Of a DNA stretch of 64,000 bases, positions 16,995 to 25,047 are shown in pieces (position 1 is the stretch's first letter; each line of letters begins with the position of its first letter). Position numbers and translations under genes: made by a program. The notes beneath the pieces are model-generated. The model made no database searches. It had not been told where the DNA came from and worked only from the letters and a program-made list of their open reading frames with translations. This DNA is from Ferdinandcohnia salidurans (lineage in GTDB: Bacteria > Bacillota > Bacilli > Bacillales > Bacillaceae_L), in assembly GCF_042680725.1 (NCBI RefSeq), contig NZ_JBHUEK010000020.1:43061-107060 (forward strand), given 5' to 3'.

Positions 16995-17435
16995 ATGGAA
17001 CTGACAGTATATTTAGCTGGGCAAATTCATGACAATTGGCGAGAGGAAATTAAGGATAAAGCGAAATCAAAAAATCTTCCGTTAACATTTGTTGGGCCAC
17101 AAACAGACCATGATAAGTCTGATGATATTGGAGTACAAATTTTGGGAGAACAACCTGGTAGTTATTACAAGGATGATGCAGCATCAGCCATTAATAATTT
17201 CAGAACACAAGTATTAATGCAAAAATCTGATGTGGTCATTGCTTTATTCGGGGAAAAGTACAAACAATGGAATACAGCCATGGATGCGAGTGCAGCGATT
17301 ACGATGAATAAACCGACCATTATTGTTAGACCACCATCACTGATTCATCCTTTAAAGGAATTATCAAATAAAGCCAACGTCACTGTCGAAACGGTTGATC
17401 AAGCACTAGAAGTGTTAACTTACATATTTGAATAA
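16995..17435 (+). CDS. ytoQ: YtoQ-family protein
   Basis: A 146-residue soluble protein, close to the length of B. subtilis YtoQ. It begins MELTVYLAGQIHDNWREEI and has FVGPQTDHDKSD, SDVVIALFGEKYKQWNTAMDAS and KPTIIVRPPSLIHPLKELS. The fold resembles nucleoside 2-deoxyribosyltransferase-like proteins, with unknown activity. Strong SD (TAGGAGGAG). Followed by a bidirectional terminator. Confidence 0.85.
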   Translation: MELTVYLAGQIHDNWREEIKDKAKSKNLPLTFVGPQTDHDKSDDIGVQILGEQPGSYYKDDAASAINNFRTQVLMQKSDVVIALFGEKYKQWNTAMDASAAITMNKPTIIVRPPSLIHPLKELSNKANVTVETVDQALEVLTYIFE

Positions 17436-17470
17436 AAAAATGCAGCGGGTTTTAGTCCGCTGCATTTTTA
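17436..17470. terminator. Bidirectional terminator between ytoQ and yitK
   Basis: Stem AAAAATGCAGCGG/CCGCTGCATTTTT with flanking A- and T-runs. Confidence 0.93.
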
Positions 17471-17962
17471 TTATCTGTAGTTTATAAACTGCACATCAAT
17501 CGGTAAATCGGCTTCACGGATGGCGTTGATAATCTGTTGAAGATCATCTCTGTTTTTTCCAGTTACACGAACTTGATCATCTTGAACCTGGCTCTTTACT
17601 TTTAGGCCGCTGTTTTTAATAATGGTGTTAATCTTCTTCGCGTTCTCCTTGTCAATGCCTTGAATCAGTTTCGCACGTTGACGTACGGTTCCACCAGATG
17701 CATTTTCAATTTTTCCATAATCAATATTACGAGTGGGAACCCCACGCTTAATCATTTTACTGATCAGGACATCCTTCAGTTGATCCAATTTGTACTCGTC
17801 ATCAGATACTAAAACAAGTTCTTCCTTATCAAGCGTGATGTCACTTTTACTACCTTTGAAATCATACCGAGTTTGAATCTCTTTTTTTGCAATACTAATT
17901 GCATTTGTTACTTCAGGTAAATCTACCTTTGACACAATATCGAATGAGCTTTCCTTTGCCAT
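17471..17962 (-). CDS. yitK: YajQ-family nucleotide-binding protein (YitK)
   Basis: 163 residues, the same as B. subtilis YitK. It starts MAKESSFDIVSKVDLPEVTN and has TRYDFKGSKSDITLD and the C-terminal KNRDDLQQIINAIREADLP. YajQ proteins have two ferredoxin-like RNP folds. Some Gram-negative members bind c-di-GMP; the function in Bacillus is not settled. The ATG at 17962 has GGAGGTTGGC before it. The 18-codon upstream extension is not conserved in the family. Confidence 0.92.
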   Translation of the reverse strand: MAKESSFDIVSKVDLPEVTNAISIAKKEIQTRYDFKGSKSDITLDKEELVLVSDDEYKLDQLKDVLISKMIKRGVPTRNIDYGKIENASGGTVRQRAKLIQGIDKENAKKINTIIKNSGLKVKSQVQDDQVRVTGKNRDDLQQIINAIREADLPIDVQFINYR

Positions 17963-18131
17963 TGCCAACCTCCAAAAAAATAGTTTATTTCCCTTGATTA
18001 TAGTCAATCTTAGCAATTAGGACAACTTTTTCCAAAACAATACTAGTAAATGATGGTCGTAAACGTCTATACTATGTAAGACAATAGCAATAGCAGATAA
18101 GCTAAGTACATGAGAAAGAGGGCTTTAATAA

Positions 18132-18995
18132 ATGAATGAATTAATACCGGGTACGGTTGTAACTTTACGTGTAGATAGAGACGCTCCGTTTGGCTATTTT
18201 TTAACAAACGGTGAAGAAGATGTGCTACTACATGAAAATGAAATTATAGACGGATTCGATCCGGAAGAGGACGTAACTGTTTTTCTTTTTCAAGATCATC
18301 AAGGAAGACTAGCAGCCTCTATGACAATACCGACTATTCAAATCGGTTCCTATGATTGGGCCAGTGTAGTTGAAGTCAAACGTGAATTGGGCGCTTTTGT
18401 TGATATTGGGATTAGCAAGGATATATTAGTCTCAAAGGATGATTTGCATGAGGTGTGGGATCTCTGGCCAGAGCCAGGCGACCAATTATATATTTCATTG
18501 CGAACAGATAAAAACGGACGACTTTTTGGAAAGCTTGCAACTGAAGATGTCATTCGTTCTATTTCAAAACCAGCTACAAGAAAAGATTTTAATAAAAACA
18601 TAACTGGAACTGTGTACCGATTATTAATGGTTGGCTCTTTTATGATTTCAGAGGAAGGGTTCCTTGGCTTTATTCACGAATCTCAAAGAACAAGGGAACC
18701 AAGAGTCGGAGAAAAGGTGCAAGGGCGAATTATAGATGTAAAGGAAGATGGGACTGTAAATGTGTCGCTAATGGGCCGCAATCATGAAATAATGGGAGAC
18801 GATGCTGGGAAAGTTTATCAGTATATGGAAAGCCGTGGTGGGGCTATGCCATATTGGGATAAAAGCTCTCCGGAAGATATTTCAGCCAGATTTGACATGA
18901 GTAAAGCAGCGTTTAAACGAGCAATTGGAAAGCTAATGAAAGAAGGAAAAGTATACCAAGAGGATGGTTGGACATACTTTAAAAAAGAAGAGTAA
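18132..18995 (+). CDS. yitL: CvfB-family S1/winged-helix RNA-binding protein (YitL)
   Basis: 287 residues. It has S1-like OB-fold segments (VVTLRVDRDAPFGYFLTNG; WASVVEVKRELGAFVDIG; GRIIDVKEDGTVNVSLMGR) and a C-terminal winged helix (ISARFDMSKAAFKRAIGKLMKEGKV, the usual CvfB ending). CvfB of Staphylococcus binds RNA and affects virulence gene expression. It is divergent from yitK, and the pair matches B. subtilis gene order. Followed by a strong terminator. Confidence 0.9.
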   Translation: MNELIPGTVVTLRVDRDAPFGYFLTNGEEDVLLHENEIIDGFDPEEDVTVFLFQDHQGRLAASMTIPTIQIGSYDWASVVEVKRELGAFVDIGISKDILVSKDDLHEVWDLWPEPGDQLYISLRTDKNGRLFGKLATEDVIRSISKPATRKDFNKNITGTVYRLLMVGSFMISEEGFLGFIHESQRTREPRVGEKVQGRIIDVKEDGTVNVSLMGRNHEIMGDDAGKVYQYMESRGGAMPYWDKSSPEDISARFDMSKAAFKRAIGKLMKEGKVYQEDGWTYFKKEE

Positions 18996-18997
18996 AG

Positions 18998-19035
18998 TAA
19001 AACGCATCGGGTGTTACCGATGCGTTTCGTTTCAT
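18998..19035. terminator. Terminator of yitL
   Basis: AAACGCATCGG/CCGATGCGTTT (11-bp stem), with an A-run and TTTCGTTTCATTTT on its sides. It could also end the convergent DUF3941 gene. Confidence 0.88.
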
Positions 19036-19036
19036 T

Positions 19037-19168
19037 TTATAGATGATCTGTTTTCTTTGAATATTGATGTTTGCCTGCCTGACGATTCTTTTCTCTCATC
19101 ATATTCTTTTCATGGCGTAATGCATTGTTATCTTTTGCTTTTTTATCATTGTCACTTGTTTTTGGCAT
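19037..19168 (-). CDS. DUF3941 small basic protein
   Basis: A 43-residue, highly charged ORF: MPKTSDNDKKAKDNNALRHE, then KNRQAGKHQYSKKTDHL at the end. I recognise this as the DUF3941 type found in sporulating Bacillaceae. Function unknown. SD GGAGTG 6 nt before ATG. It was missed by ordinary ORF length cut-offs. Confidence 0.75.
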   Translation of the reverse strand: MPKTSDNDKKAKDNNALRHEKNMMREKNRQAGKHQYSKKTDHL

Positions 19169-19233
19169 AAATTACACTCCCTTCAATCCCGTTCAAATTT
19201 AGGATATCCAGTCGTTTTTCAAACTATGTAAGA

Positions 19234-20097
19234 TCAGCTATTCGGCAATTCGTCTAAGAAGAAAATTGCAATCGTTCCTGGACCAGCATGAGAACCAATC
19301 GCAGCACCGATTACATTAATGAAGAAGGAGTTACATCCGAATTTTTCTTCAAATAATTTCTTTACCTCAAGTGCCTCATTTTCTACATCTCCGTGACTAA
19401 TTCCAATCGTTTGCTTTGATAAATCAGTCCCCCGCTCTTCCATCAACTCAACGATTCGCTTATACACTTTCTTTTTACCACGAATTTTTTCAAGTGGAAT
19501 AAGCTTTCCATCTTCAACATTTAAAAGTGGCTTTATGTTTAAGAGTCCGCCAACAAAAGCGGAGGCTTTACTAATTCTTCCACCACGTGCTAAATATTCG
19601 AGGTCGTCCACAGTGAAAAGATGCTCCATATGAGTACTGTAAAATTTCGCAAGGTTCACAACTTCATCCTTTGAAGCACCTTTGCTAGCAAGCTCAGCAG
19701 CAGCTTTAACAACAAGACCCTGGCCAAGGGATGCACATTTTGTGTCCACAATTGTTAAGTCAAGGTCTGGGTACTCTTCTCTTACTTCCTCGCTCATCAT
19801 CACTGCTGTTTGATAGGTTCCTGACAATTGTGATGAAAAAGAAATATAGACAGCAGATTGTTTTTCTTTTGCAATTTCAGTAAAAACCTCTTTAAAACGG
19901 TGTGGAGGAACTTGGGATGTTTTTGGAGCACTTCCATTTCGCATCGCTTCAAATACTTTTACAGGGTTAATCGTTGCAATATCTTCGTAATCTTGCCCAT
20001 CTAGATGAACTCCTAAGGAGAATAATGTAACATTATTTTCTTTAAAAAATTGAAGTGGTAGGTCACTACCGCTATCAGTAAGAATTCTAACGGTCAA
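19234..20097 (-). CDS. yitS: DegV-family fatty-acid-binding protein (YitS)
   Basis: 287 residues from a TTG start that follows AAGGTGA. It begins TVRILTDSGSDLPLQFF, the usual DegV start, and has VYISFSSQLSGTYQTAV, SLGQGLVV, GRISKASAF and SHGDVENEA. DegV/FakB proteins bind a fatty acid and present it to FakA kinase for phospholipid synthesis. The open frame extends 36 codons upstream (to 20205), but those residues are not DegV-like. Divergent from yitT, as in B. subtilis. Confidence 0.9.
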   Translation of the reverse strand: MTVRILTDSGSDLPLQFFKENNVTLFSLGVHLDGQDYEDIATINPVKVFEAMRNGSAPKTSQVPPHRFKEVFTEIAKEKQSAVYISFSSQLSGTYQTAVMMSEEVREEYPDLDLTIVDTKCASLGQGLVVKAAAELASKGASKDEVVNLAKFYSTHMEHLFTVDDLEYLARGGRISKASAFVGGLLNIKPLLNVEDGKLIPLEKIRGKKKVYKRIVELMEERGTDLSKQTIGISHGDVENEALEVKKLFEEKFGCNSFFINVIGAAIGSHAGPGTIAIFFLDELPNS

Positions 20098-20253
20098 AAG
20101 TCTCACCTTCTTTTCTTTGGTCAAATTTGAAACAAACTTGCCTATCGTAAGTGTAGCGAGTATTGGATAAAAATACAACAATTGAGGGAAAATTTTGTAT
20201 GACACTAATTTACTACTAGGATTGAAGAATGTTGTTCCAGGAGGACTAGTTGA

Positions 20254-21096
20254 ATGGTGAATAGAGAAGTGAAAAAAATATTGATTGTGACTTTTGGTGC
20301 ACTACTAAATGCTGCGGCCCTAAATCTTTTTTTAATACCAGCTGATGTTTATTCTTCTGGCTTTACCGGTGTGTCACAGCTTTTATTTAGGATCCTTGGT
20401 GATTACACGCCAATTCATATTTCAACAGGTGTAATACTACTGTTATTAAACATACCCGTTGCGATTTTGGGATGGAAAAAGGTAGGTAAGTCATTTACCC
20501 TTTATAGCTTTATTTCAGTTGCACTGACAACGTTATTCTTGGCGATTATCCCACTTGAACGTATCTCCAATGATATTTTGCTAAATGCTGTATTTGGTGC
20601 CGTCATACAAGCAATTGGAATCGGTCTTACCTTAAAGTGGGGAGCATCTACTGGTGGTCTTGATATTATAGCGCTTGTATTATCAAGGTCAAAAGATAAA
20701 CCAATTGGTACCTATATTTTTACACTTAACGGGCTAATCATTATTACTGCAGGATTCTTATTTGGTTGGGAAAAGGCATTATATACTCTCGTTGCTTTGT
20801 ATGTGTTAACTAAGGTTATTGATACAGTACATACAAGTCATGTAAAGGTTACAGCGATGATTGTTACGAAGAAAGCGGATGAATTGAAAAGTGCAATTCA
20901 TTCAAATTTAGTGAGAGGAATTACGTTGATTCCTGCCAAGGGAGCATTTTCAAGTGAGACAAAGGATATGTTAATGATTGTTTTAACAAGATATGAATTA
21001 TATGATTTAGAGCGTATCATAAAAGAAGTTGACCCTCATGCATTTACAAACATTGTACAAACAATTGGCGTTTATGGATTATTTCGCAAAGAGTAG
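20254..21096 (+). CDS. yitT: YitT-family membrane protein (DUF161/DUF2179)
   Basis: 280 residues, the same length as B. subtilis YitT. Five or six membrane helices (about 10-175, including LNAAALNLFLIPADVYSSGFTG and LTLKWGASTGGLDIIALVLS) are followed by a cytosolic DUF2179 domain (about 215-280, TLIPAKGAFSSETKDMLMIVLTR). Role unknown; some family members are proposed transporters. SD GGAGGAC before the ATG. Confidence 0.9.
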   Translation: MVNREVKKILIVTFGALLNAAALNLFLIPADVYSSGFTGVSQLLFRILGDYTPIHISTGVILLLLNIPVAILGWKKVGKSFTLYSFISVALTTLFLAIIPLERISNDILLNAVFGAVIQAIGIGLTLKWGASTGGLDIIALVLSRSKDKPIGTYIFTLNGLIIITAGFLFGWEKALYTLVALYVLTKVIDTVHTSHVKVTAMIVTKKADELKSAIHSNLVRGITLIPAKGAFSSETKDMLMIVLTRYELYDLERIIKEVDPHAFTNIVQTIGVYGLFRKE

Positions 21097-21145
21097 TAAC
21101 TTTTTAGTAGGAGACTTCGACAAATAGAGTAAAGGGGTGACAAAC

Positions 21146-22027
21146 ATGAGAAAATGGCTTCTAGTGACTTTAGTATTTGTAATGAGTCTATTTATCATCA
21201 CAGGATGTGGCTCAACTAAAACCGAAGAGGCACTTCCAGTAAATTCAGGTGGTGGTGAAGAAGTAGATACAGAAAAAGAAACACCACCAACACAAGAAAG
21301 TGAAGAACCTGGAGGTGAAGAGAACGTGGTTGAAAAACTTCAAACTGACCTTTCAATTAAAACAGGGGAAAACGAAGCAACCTTTACTATTACAATTAAA
21401 AACACAAGCGACAATCCAGTAAAACTGACGATACCATCTGGTCAAAAATATGAAATTATTGTGAAGGATGCAGATGGAAAGGAAGTTTACCGCTATTCAA
21501 TCGATAAAATGTTTATCCAGTCAATAGAGGAAATGGAATTAAAGCCTGGTCAAGAAAAGGTTTGGGAAGAGCCATGGGATTATACATCAAATGATGGAAC
21601 GAGGCTTGCTCCTGGAGAATACAAAGCACATATTTTCATAACAGCGTCAGAAGTTAATGGACAAAAAATTGAAAACAATGTATTACAGGCAGAAGAGAGT
21701 TTTACAATTCCTGAAGAAGGAAATACAGCATTTCGTAATGTTCAAGTACTAGGTGAAAATGGTGAATATACGGTAACTGGGGAAGTAAGAGTATTTGAAG
21801 CAACCTTCTTCTATGCGGTAGAGGATGGGCATGATTATGTAATTCCTGAAACACTTCAAACGGCATCAGAGGGTGCACCAGCATGGGCACCATTTGAAAT
21901 TAACATTTCGATTCCTAAAGATAAAATTCCGACAAATGGAGCATTAATTCTTCATTTATACGAAAGAAGTGCAAAAGACGGTTCGATCACAAATCTTTAT
22001 CATGCAAAACTTCAACAATTCCAATAA
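21146..22027 (+). CDS. BsuPI-Gmad2 lipoprotein at the ipi locus
   Basis: A 293-residue lipoprotein. The signal peptide has lipobox FIITGC. A Glu/Pro-rich linker (about 25-55) is followed by a BsuPI domain (about 60-180, FTITIKNTSDNPVKLTIPSG and EEPWDYTSNDGTRLAPGEY) and a Gmad2 immunoglobulin-like domain (about 190-292). BsuPI is the fold of the B. subtilis intracellular proteinase inhibitor Ipi, whose gene lies between yitT and yitU. Here the positional counterpart is exported and fused to Gmad2. The ATG at 21146 follows AAAGGGGTG. A TTCGACAAA 0A-like motif lies at 21116-21124. It may inhibit or scaffold an extracytoplasmic protease; this is not established. Confidence 0.82.
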   Translation: MRKWLLVTLVFVMSLFIITGCGSTKTEEALPVNSGGGEEVDTEKETPPTQESEEPGGEENVVEKLQTDLSIKTGENEATFTITIKNTSDNPVKLTIPSGQKYEIIVKDADGKEVYRYSIDKMFIQSIEEMELKPGQEKVWEEPWDYTSNDGTRLAPGEYKAHIFITASEVNGQKIENNVLQAEESFTIPEEGNTAFRNVQVLGENGEYTVTGEVRVFEATFFYAVEDGHDYVIPETLQTASEGAPAWAPFEINISIPKDKIPTNGALILHLYERSAKDGSITNLYHAKLQQFQ

Positions 22028-22034
22028 AAGGGGA

Positions 22035-22067
22035 AGGGTCAGACGTTGAGTCTGACCCTATTTTTTC
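22035..22067 (+). terminator. Terminator of the BsuPI-Gmad2 gene
   Basis: AGGGTCAGAC/GTCTGACCCT stem followed by ATTTTTT. Confidence 0.93.
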
Positions 22068-22085
22068 TCTTGAATTAGCCAAAGG

Positions 22086-22283
22086 TTATTGAAGTTGGTC
22101 TAATTCATTTTGCAATTCGCGGAGTTGTTCTTTTTCGGCTGTTGTAGAGTTAGCATATGCAGAAGAAAGTGCATTTTTAGCAACCGAAACGGCATCCTGT
22201 AAGGATGTATCACTTTGGCCCGCACTCACTAATTTCGCAACTTCTACGGTTTCACGAGCCTTTTGGAATAAACGGTTTCCCAT
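22086..22283 (-). CDS. DUF3813 small protein (YizC-like by position)
   Basis: A 65-residue helical protein, MGNRLFQKARETVEVAKLVSA at the start and ending LRELQNELDQLQ. It fits DUF3813, unknown function. The ATG at 22283 has GGAGGAATT before it; that SD lies inside the end of the preceding 49-codon ORF, so the two are probably coupled. It lies between the ipi-type gene and yitU, the place of B. subtilis yizC. Confidence 0.7.
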   Translation of the reverse strand: MGNRLFQKARETVEVAKLVSAGQSDTSLQDAVSVAKNALSSAYANSTTAEKEQLRELQNELDQLQ

Positions 22284-22284
22284 A

Positions 22285-22434
22285 TTAAATTCCTCCAAGT
22301 GATGAGTTTTCGACATTCGCTTTTTTCTTTGCTTCTGCTTCAGCTAGAGTGGAACGGTAAGGAAAGCGCTGAGCATGTTGTTGAACAGCATCTGCACCCT
22401 GATGAACAAATCGTTTTGATTTATTACTACCCAT
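22285..22434 (-). CDS. 49-residue small protein upstream of the DUF3813 gene
   Basis: A short ORF, MGSNKSKRFVHQGADAVQQH at the start, with FPYRSTLAEAEAKKKANVEN following. It is basic and soluble, without membrane segments. The stop codon is one base from the DUF3813 start, a two-gene operon arrangement. SD GGGGGAAT upstream. Family not recognised with certainty. Confidence 0.65.
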   Translation of the reverse strand: MGSNKSKRFVHQGADAVQQHAQRFPYRSTLAEAEAKKKANVENSSLGGI

Positions 22435-22544
22435 CCGTAAATTCCCCCTTTAACAGCTTTAAAAGAAGTGCTTATTTGTAGCACTAGTTATATTGTTTGA
22501 GTTTTACGTTTGGGTTATATCAGGTAATTATTTCTGAAACCAGC

Positions 22545-23366
22545 CTACTTAATTTTCTCCAATTTTAGAACATCCTCTAAATAAAGAGCAATTCCGTCTT
22601 CTTCATTAGTCATTGTTACATGGTTAGCAATACTCTTTAGCTCGTCAATCCCGTTACCCATGGCAATACCGTGACCCGCGTATTCAATCATTTCCAAATC
22701 ATTGTCTTCATCTCCAAAAGCAATAATTCTGTCTTTTGGAATCTGATAATAGTCAGCAACCTTTTGAATACCAACAGCTTTATTTAATCCTGATTTAACA
22801 ATTTCAATCACATGCCAAGGGGCTGCCCATTTGCGGTGATCGACTACTTCAGCATGCATGTCGGAAAGATACTTTCGGATTTTATCTGCAATTTCTTCAT
22901 CAGGGTGAATTAATAATGAAGTTGGATCACGTTTTAAAATTTTTCGTAAATCACCTGTTTCAATATTTGGTTTCCCCATTCCAAAAATATCTAACATCGA
23001 TTCATCGTGAAAATGAAAATAAACATCATCTATTACTTCCGCTAAAATATTTTTTACACGGAGCTCATCAGCAACATTAACAATTTCTTTTACCGTTTTT
23101 AAATCGAGTGTATCATGATACACTCCCCATTTTTGATCAAGTGGATGATGGACGAAGGCTCCATTAAAGTTAACGATTGGTGTTGAAAGACTAAGTTCTT
23201 GATAATACATTGAGCTCGAACGGAAAGGTCTTCCTGTTGCAATCATCACCATATGGCCGGCTTTTTTTGCTTTTTCTATCGTGTCTTTTGTTCTTTTTGA
23301 GATCGTTTTATCATCTTTTAGTAGTGTACCGTCAAGGTCAAGTGCAATTAAGTGTTGTTTAGTCAT
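22545..23366 (-). CDS. yitU: HAD-superfamily (Cof-type) phosphatase YitU
   Basis: A 273-residue C2B HAD phosphatase. Motif I is LDLDGTLL with nucleophile Asp about 10. Motif II is MIATGRP, followed by the Cof cap, the Lys in SGLNKAVG, and motif IV FGDEDNDLEMI with GIAMGNGIDELK. Such enzymes hydrolyse sugar phosphates or flavin mononucleotide precursors; B. subtilis YitU has FMN-phosphatase-like activity reported. ATG after AAGGAG. Minus strand, divergent from yitV. Confidence 0.88.
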   Translation of the reverse strand: MTKQHLIALDLDGTLLKDDKTISKRTKDTIEKAKKAGHMVMIATGRPFRSSSMYYQELSLSTPIVNFNGAFVHHPLDQKWGVYHDTLDLKTVKEIVNVADELRVKNILAEVIDDVYFHFHDESMLDIFGMGKPNIETGDLRKILKRDPTSLLIHPDEEIADKIRKYLSDMHAEVVDHRKWAAPWHVIEIVKSGLNKAVGIQKVADYYQIPKDRIIAFGDEDNDLEMIEYAGHGIAMGNGIDELKSIANHVTMTNEEDGIALYLEDVLKLEKIK

Positions 23367-23519
23367 ATCAATCTCCTTGTGAACCTATTATCTTTTTCCT
23401 TAACTTAAACAGATATTAAAATAATCGTCAATTGAAAAGTCAATATTTTTCAATAAACTTCCAACAAATGATACACTAGAGGATGGCAAAAGTTTTCATA
23501 AAAGGAGTACATACAAAAG

Positions 23520-24287
23520 ATGATTATTATTGAAAATAAGAAATATGCAGAAATACCAGCATTACATATTGTTAAAAATCAGTTAAAAGATGAAGCGTTG
23601 CCGTTGATCCTCTTTGTTCATGGATTTGGTAGTGCGAAAGAACATAATTTACACTATGCCTATCTATATGCAGAACAAGGGTTTCGTGTAGTATTGCCTG
23701 AAGCAGACTATCATGGTGAAAGAGATAAGGGCATAGATGATCATGAAATGGATTTTAGGTTTTGGGATATTGTCGTCAATGAAATTAAAGAACTTCAAAT
23801 TATTAAGGACGAACTACAAAACCAAGGCCAAATTGATGAGGCAAGAATCGGTGTGGCAGGAACTTCAATGGGAGGTATCGTGACTTTAGGGGCATTGACC
23901 CAATACCCTTGGATTAAGGCTGCAGTAAGTTTAATGGGAAGTCCATATTATGAGGAGTTCTGTCGGGGGCAAATTGAGGAATTGAAGCGACATGACATTG
24001 AACTTCCTTTCTCAGATGCTGAGTTGGAAGAAAAGTATGCAGAATTACGGAGATATGATTTAAGCATGCAACCTGAGAAAGTGAACGGAAGACCATTGTT
24101 TTTCTGGCATGGGGAAAAAGACAGGATGGTTCCTTTCAAATACACGTATGAATTTTACCAAGAAATTAAACCACTGTACAAGGGGAAAGAGGAGAATCTA
24201 TCTTTTATTGCTGACACACGAGCAGATCATAAAGTGACAAGAGAAGGACTACTTGCATCAGTTGAATGGTTTAAAAAGCACCTATAA
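23520..24287 (+). CDS. yitV: Alpha/beta-hydrolase esterase YitV
   Basis: 255 residues, identical in length to B. subtilis YitV. It has the oxyanion motif HGFGSAKEHN, nucleophile elbow GVAGTSMGGIVT (Ser about 123), an Asp in GEKDRMVPF and a His in DHKVTREGL. A small acyl-ester or peptide-ester hydrolase is expected; natural substrate unknown. Preceded by AAAAGGAG. Confidence 0.88.
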   Translation: MIIIENKKYAEIPALHIVKNQLKDEALPLILFVHGFGSAKEHNLHYAYLYAEQGFRVVLPEADYHGERDKGIDDHEMDFRFWDIVVNEIKELQIIKDELQNQGQIDEARIGVAGTSMGGIVTLGALTQYPWIKAAVSLMGSPYYEEFCRGQIEELKRHDIELPFSDAELEEKYAELRRYDLSMQPEKVNGRPLFFWHGEKDRMVPFKYTYEFYQEIKPLYKGKEENLSFIADTRADHKVTREGLLASVEWFKKHL

Positions 24288-24290
24288 AAA

Positions 24291-24327
24291 GAAAAAGAAC
24301 GTGTCATAGTCGACACGTTCTTTTTCC
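24291..24327. terminator. Bidirectional terminator between yitV and yitW
   Basis: GAAAAAGAACGTGTC/GACACGTTCTTTTTC, a 15-bp stem between convergent genes. Confidence 0.95.
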
Positions 24328-24334
24328 ATTTATT

Positions 24335-24643
24335 TTATCTAATTCCAAGAGCGATTTTTGCGTAACGGCTCATCATATCTTTGTTCCAAGGTGGATTCCA
24401 AACGATGTTAACATCTACGTCTTTTACTTCAGGTAATTCAGTAAGAACACGTTTTACGTCCATTGCAATCGTTCCAGCAAGTGGGCATCCCATTGATGTT
24501 AATGTCATCGAAACTTGAGCGACACCCTCATCATTCATATCCACATCATAGACAAGACCTAGATTAACAATATCAATACCTAATTCAGGGTCAACAACTT
24601 GTTCAAGTGCCCCCAACATATTTTCCTTTAAAGCTTCATCCAT
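24335..24643 (-). CDS. yitW: MIP18-family (DUF59) iron-sulfur maturation protein YitW
   Basis: 102 residues, the same as B. subtilis YitW. It has VVDPELGIDIVNLGLVYDV and the conserved cysteine in TSMGCPLAG. SufT/MIP18-type proteins help Fe-S cluster assembly or transfer. SD GAAAGGAGAGG. Last conserved gene before the island that replaces yitYZ ahead of argC. A close paralogue is directly upstream (24733-25032). Confidence 0.92.
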   Translation of the reverse strand: MDEALKENMLGALEQVVDPELGIDIVNLGLVYDVDMNDEGVAQVSMTLTSMGCPLAGTIAMDVKRVLTELPEVKDVDVNIVWNPPWNKDMMSRYAKIALGIR

Positions 24644-24732
24644 TTAAAACCTCTCCTTTCGAGAAATAGCTTATTTAAAGTATAACGAAACAAACTAAGA
24701 ATGTGAAATCCTCTGCATTTTGCTGAATAAAG

Positions 24733-25032
24733 TTAACCTCTGAGTTGCTTCATGGCAGCTTCAGACATGCGTTCAGGAGACCAAGCAGGATGCCATACCA
24801 TTAAAACCTCAATATCATTTACTTCTTCAAGGTAGGCAACTGCATGCTTCACTCCACTGGTAATACTATCATGTAGTGGGCAACCAGGAGTAGTTAGCGT
24901 CATTTCAATATATACATTATTATTTTCTTTAATATTAATTTCATATATAAGTCCTAAATCAACAACATTAATATTTAATTCAGGATCAATCACTTGTTTT
25001 AACTGCTCAAGAATTTTCTCTTTTAATTCCAT
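24733..25032 (-). CDS. Second MIP18/DUF59 protein of the NO/anaerobic operon
   Basis: 99 residues: VIDPELNINVVDLGLIYEI and LTTPGCPLHDS with the conserved Cys. About half identical to YitW by eye. It follows the polytopic membrane gene by 15 bp and so is the last gene of a four-gene unit (two DUF2249 genes, membrane protein, DUF59). A role in loading an Fe-S or metal centre onto a partner of this cluster is inferred from context. Its last codons overlap a 14-mer CTGAATAAAGTTAA also found in the family II intergenic repeats. Confidence 0.85.
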   Translation of the reverse strand: MELKEKILEQLKQVIDPELNINVVDLGLIYEINIKENNNVYIEMTLTTPGCPLHDSITSGVKHAVAYLEEVNDIEVLMVWHPAWSPERMSEAAMKQLRG

Positions 25033-25047
25033 TGTGTTTCTCCCCTT

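Noticed and set aside
21116..21124. Spo0A box in front of the BsuPI-Gmad2 gene (TTCGACAAA)
   Set aside because: A 9-mer match, but only 22 bp from the start codon and next to the SD, with no promoter context. Kept as a note, not as a feature.
24719..24736. Third full copy of the family II repeat near the DUF59 gene end
   Set aside because: Only the 14-mer CTGAATAAAGTTAA is shared. The GCCTCCGGCGGATGCCAC block is absent, so it is at most a relic or coincidence.
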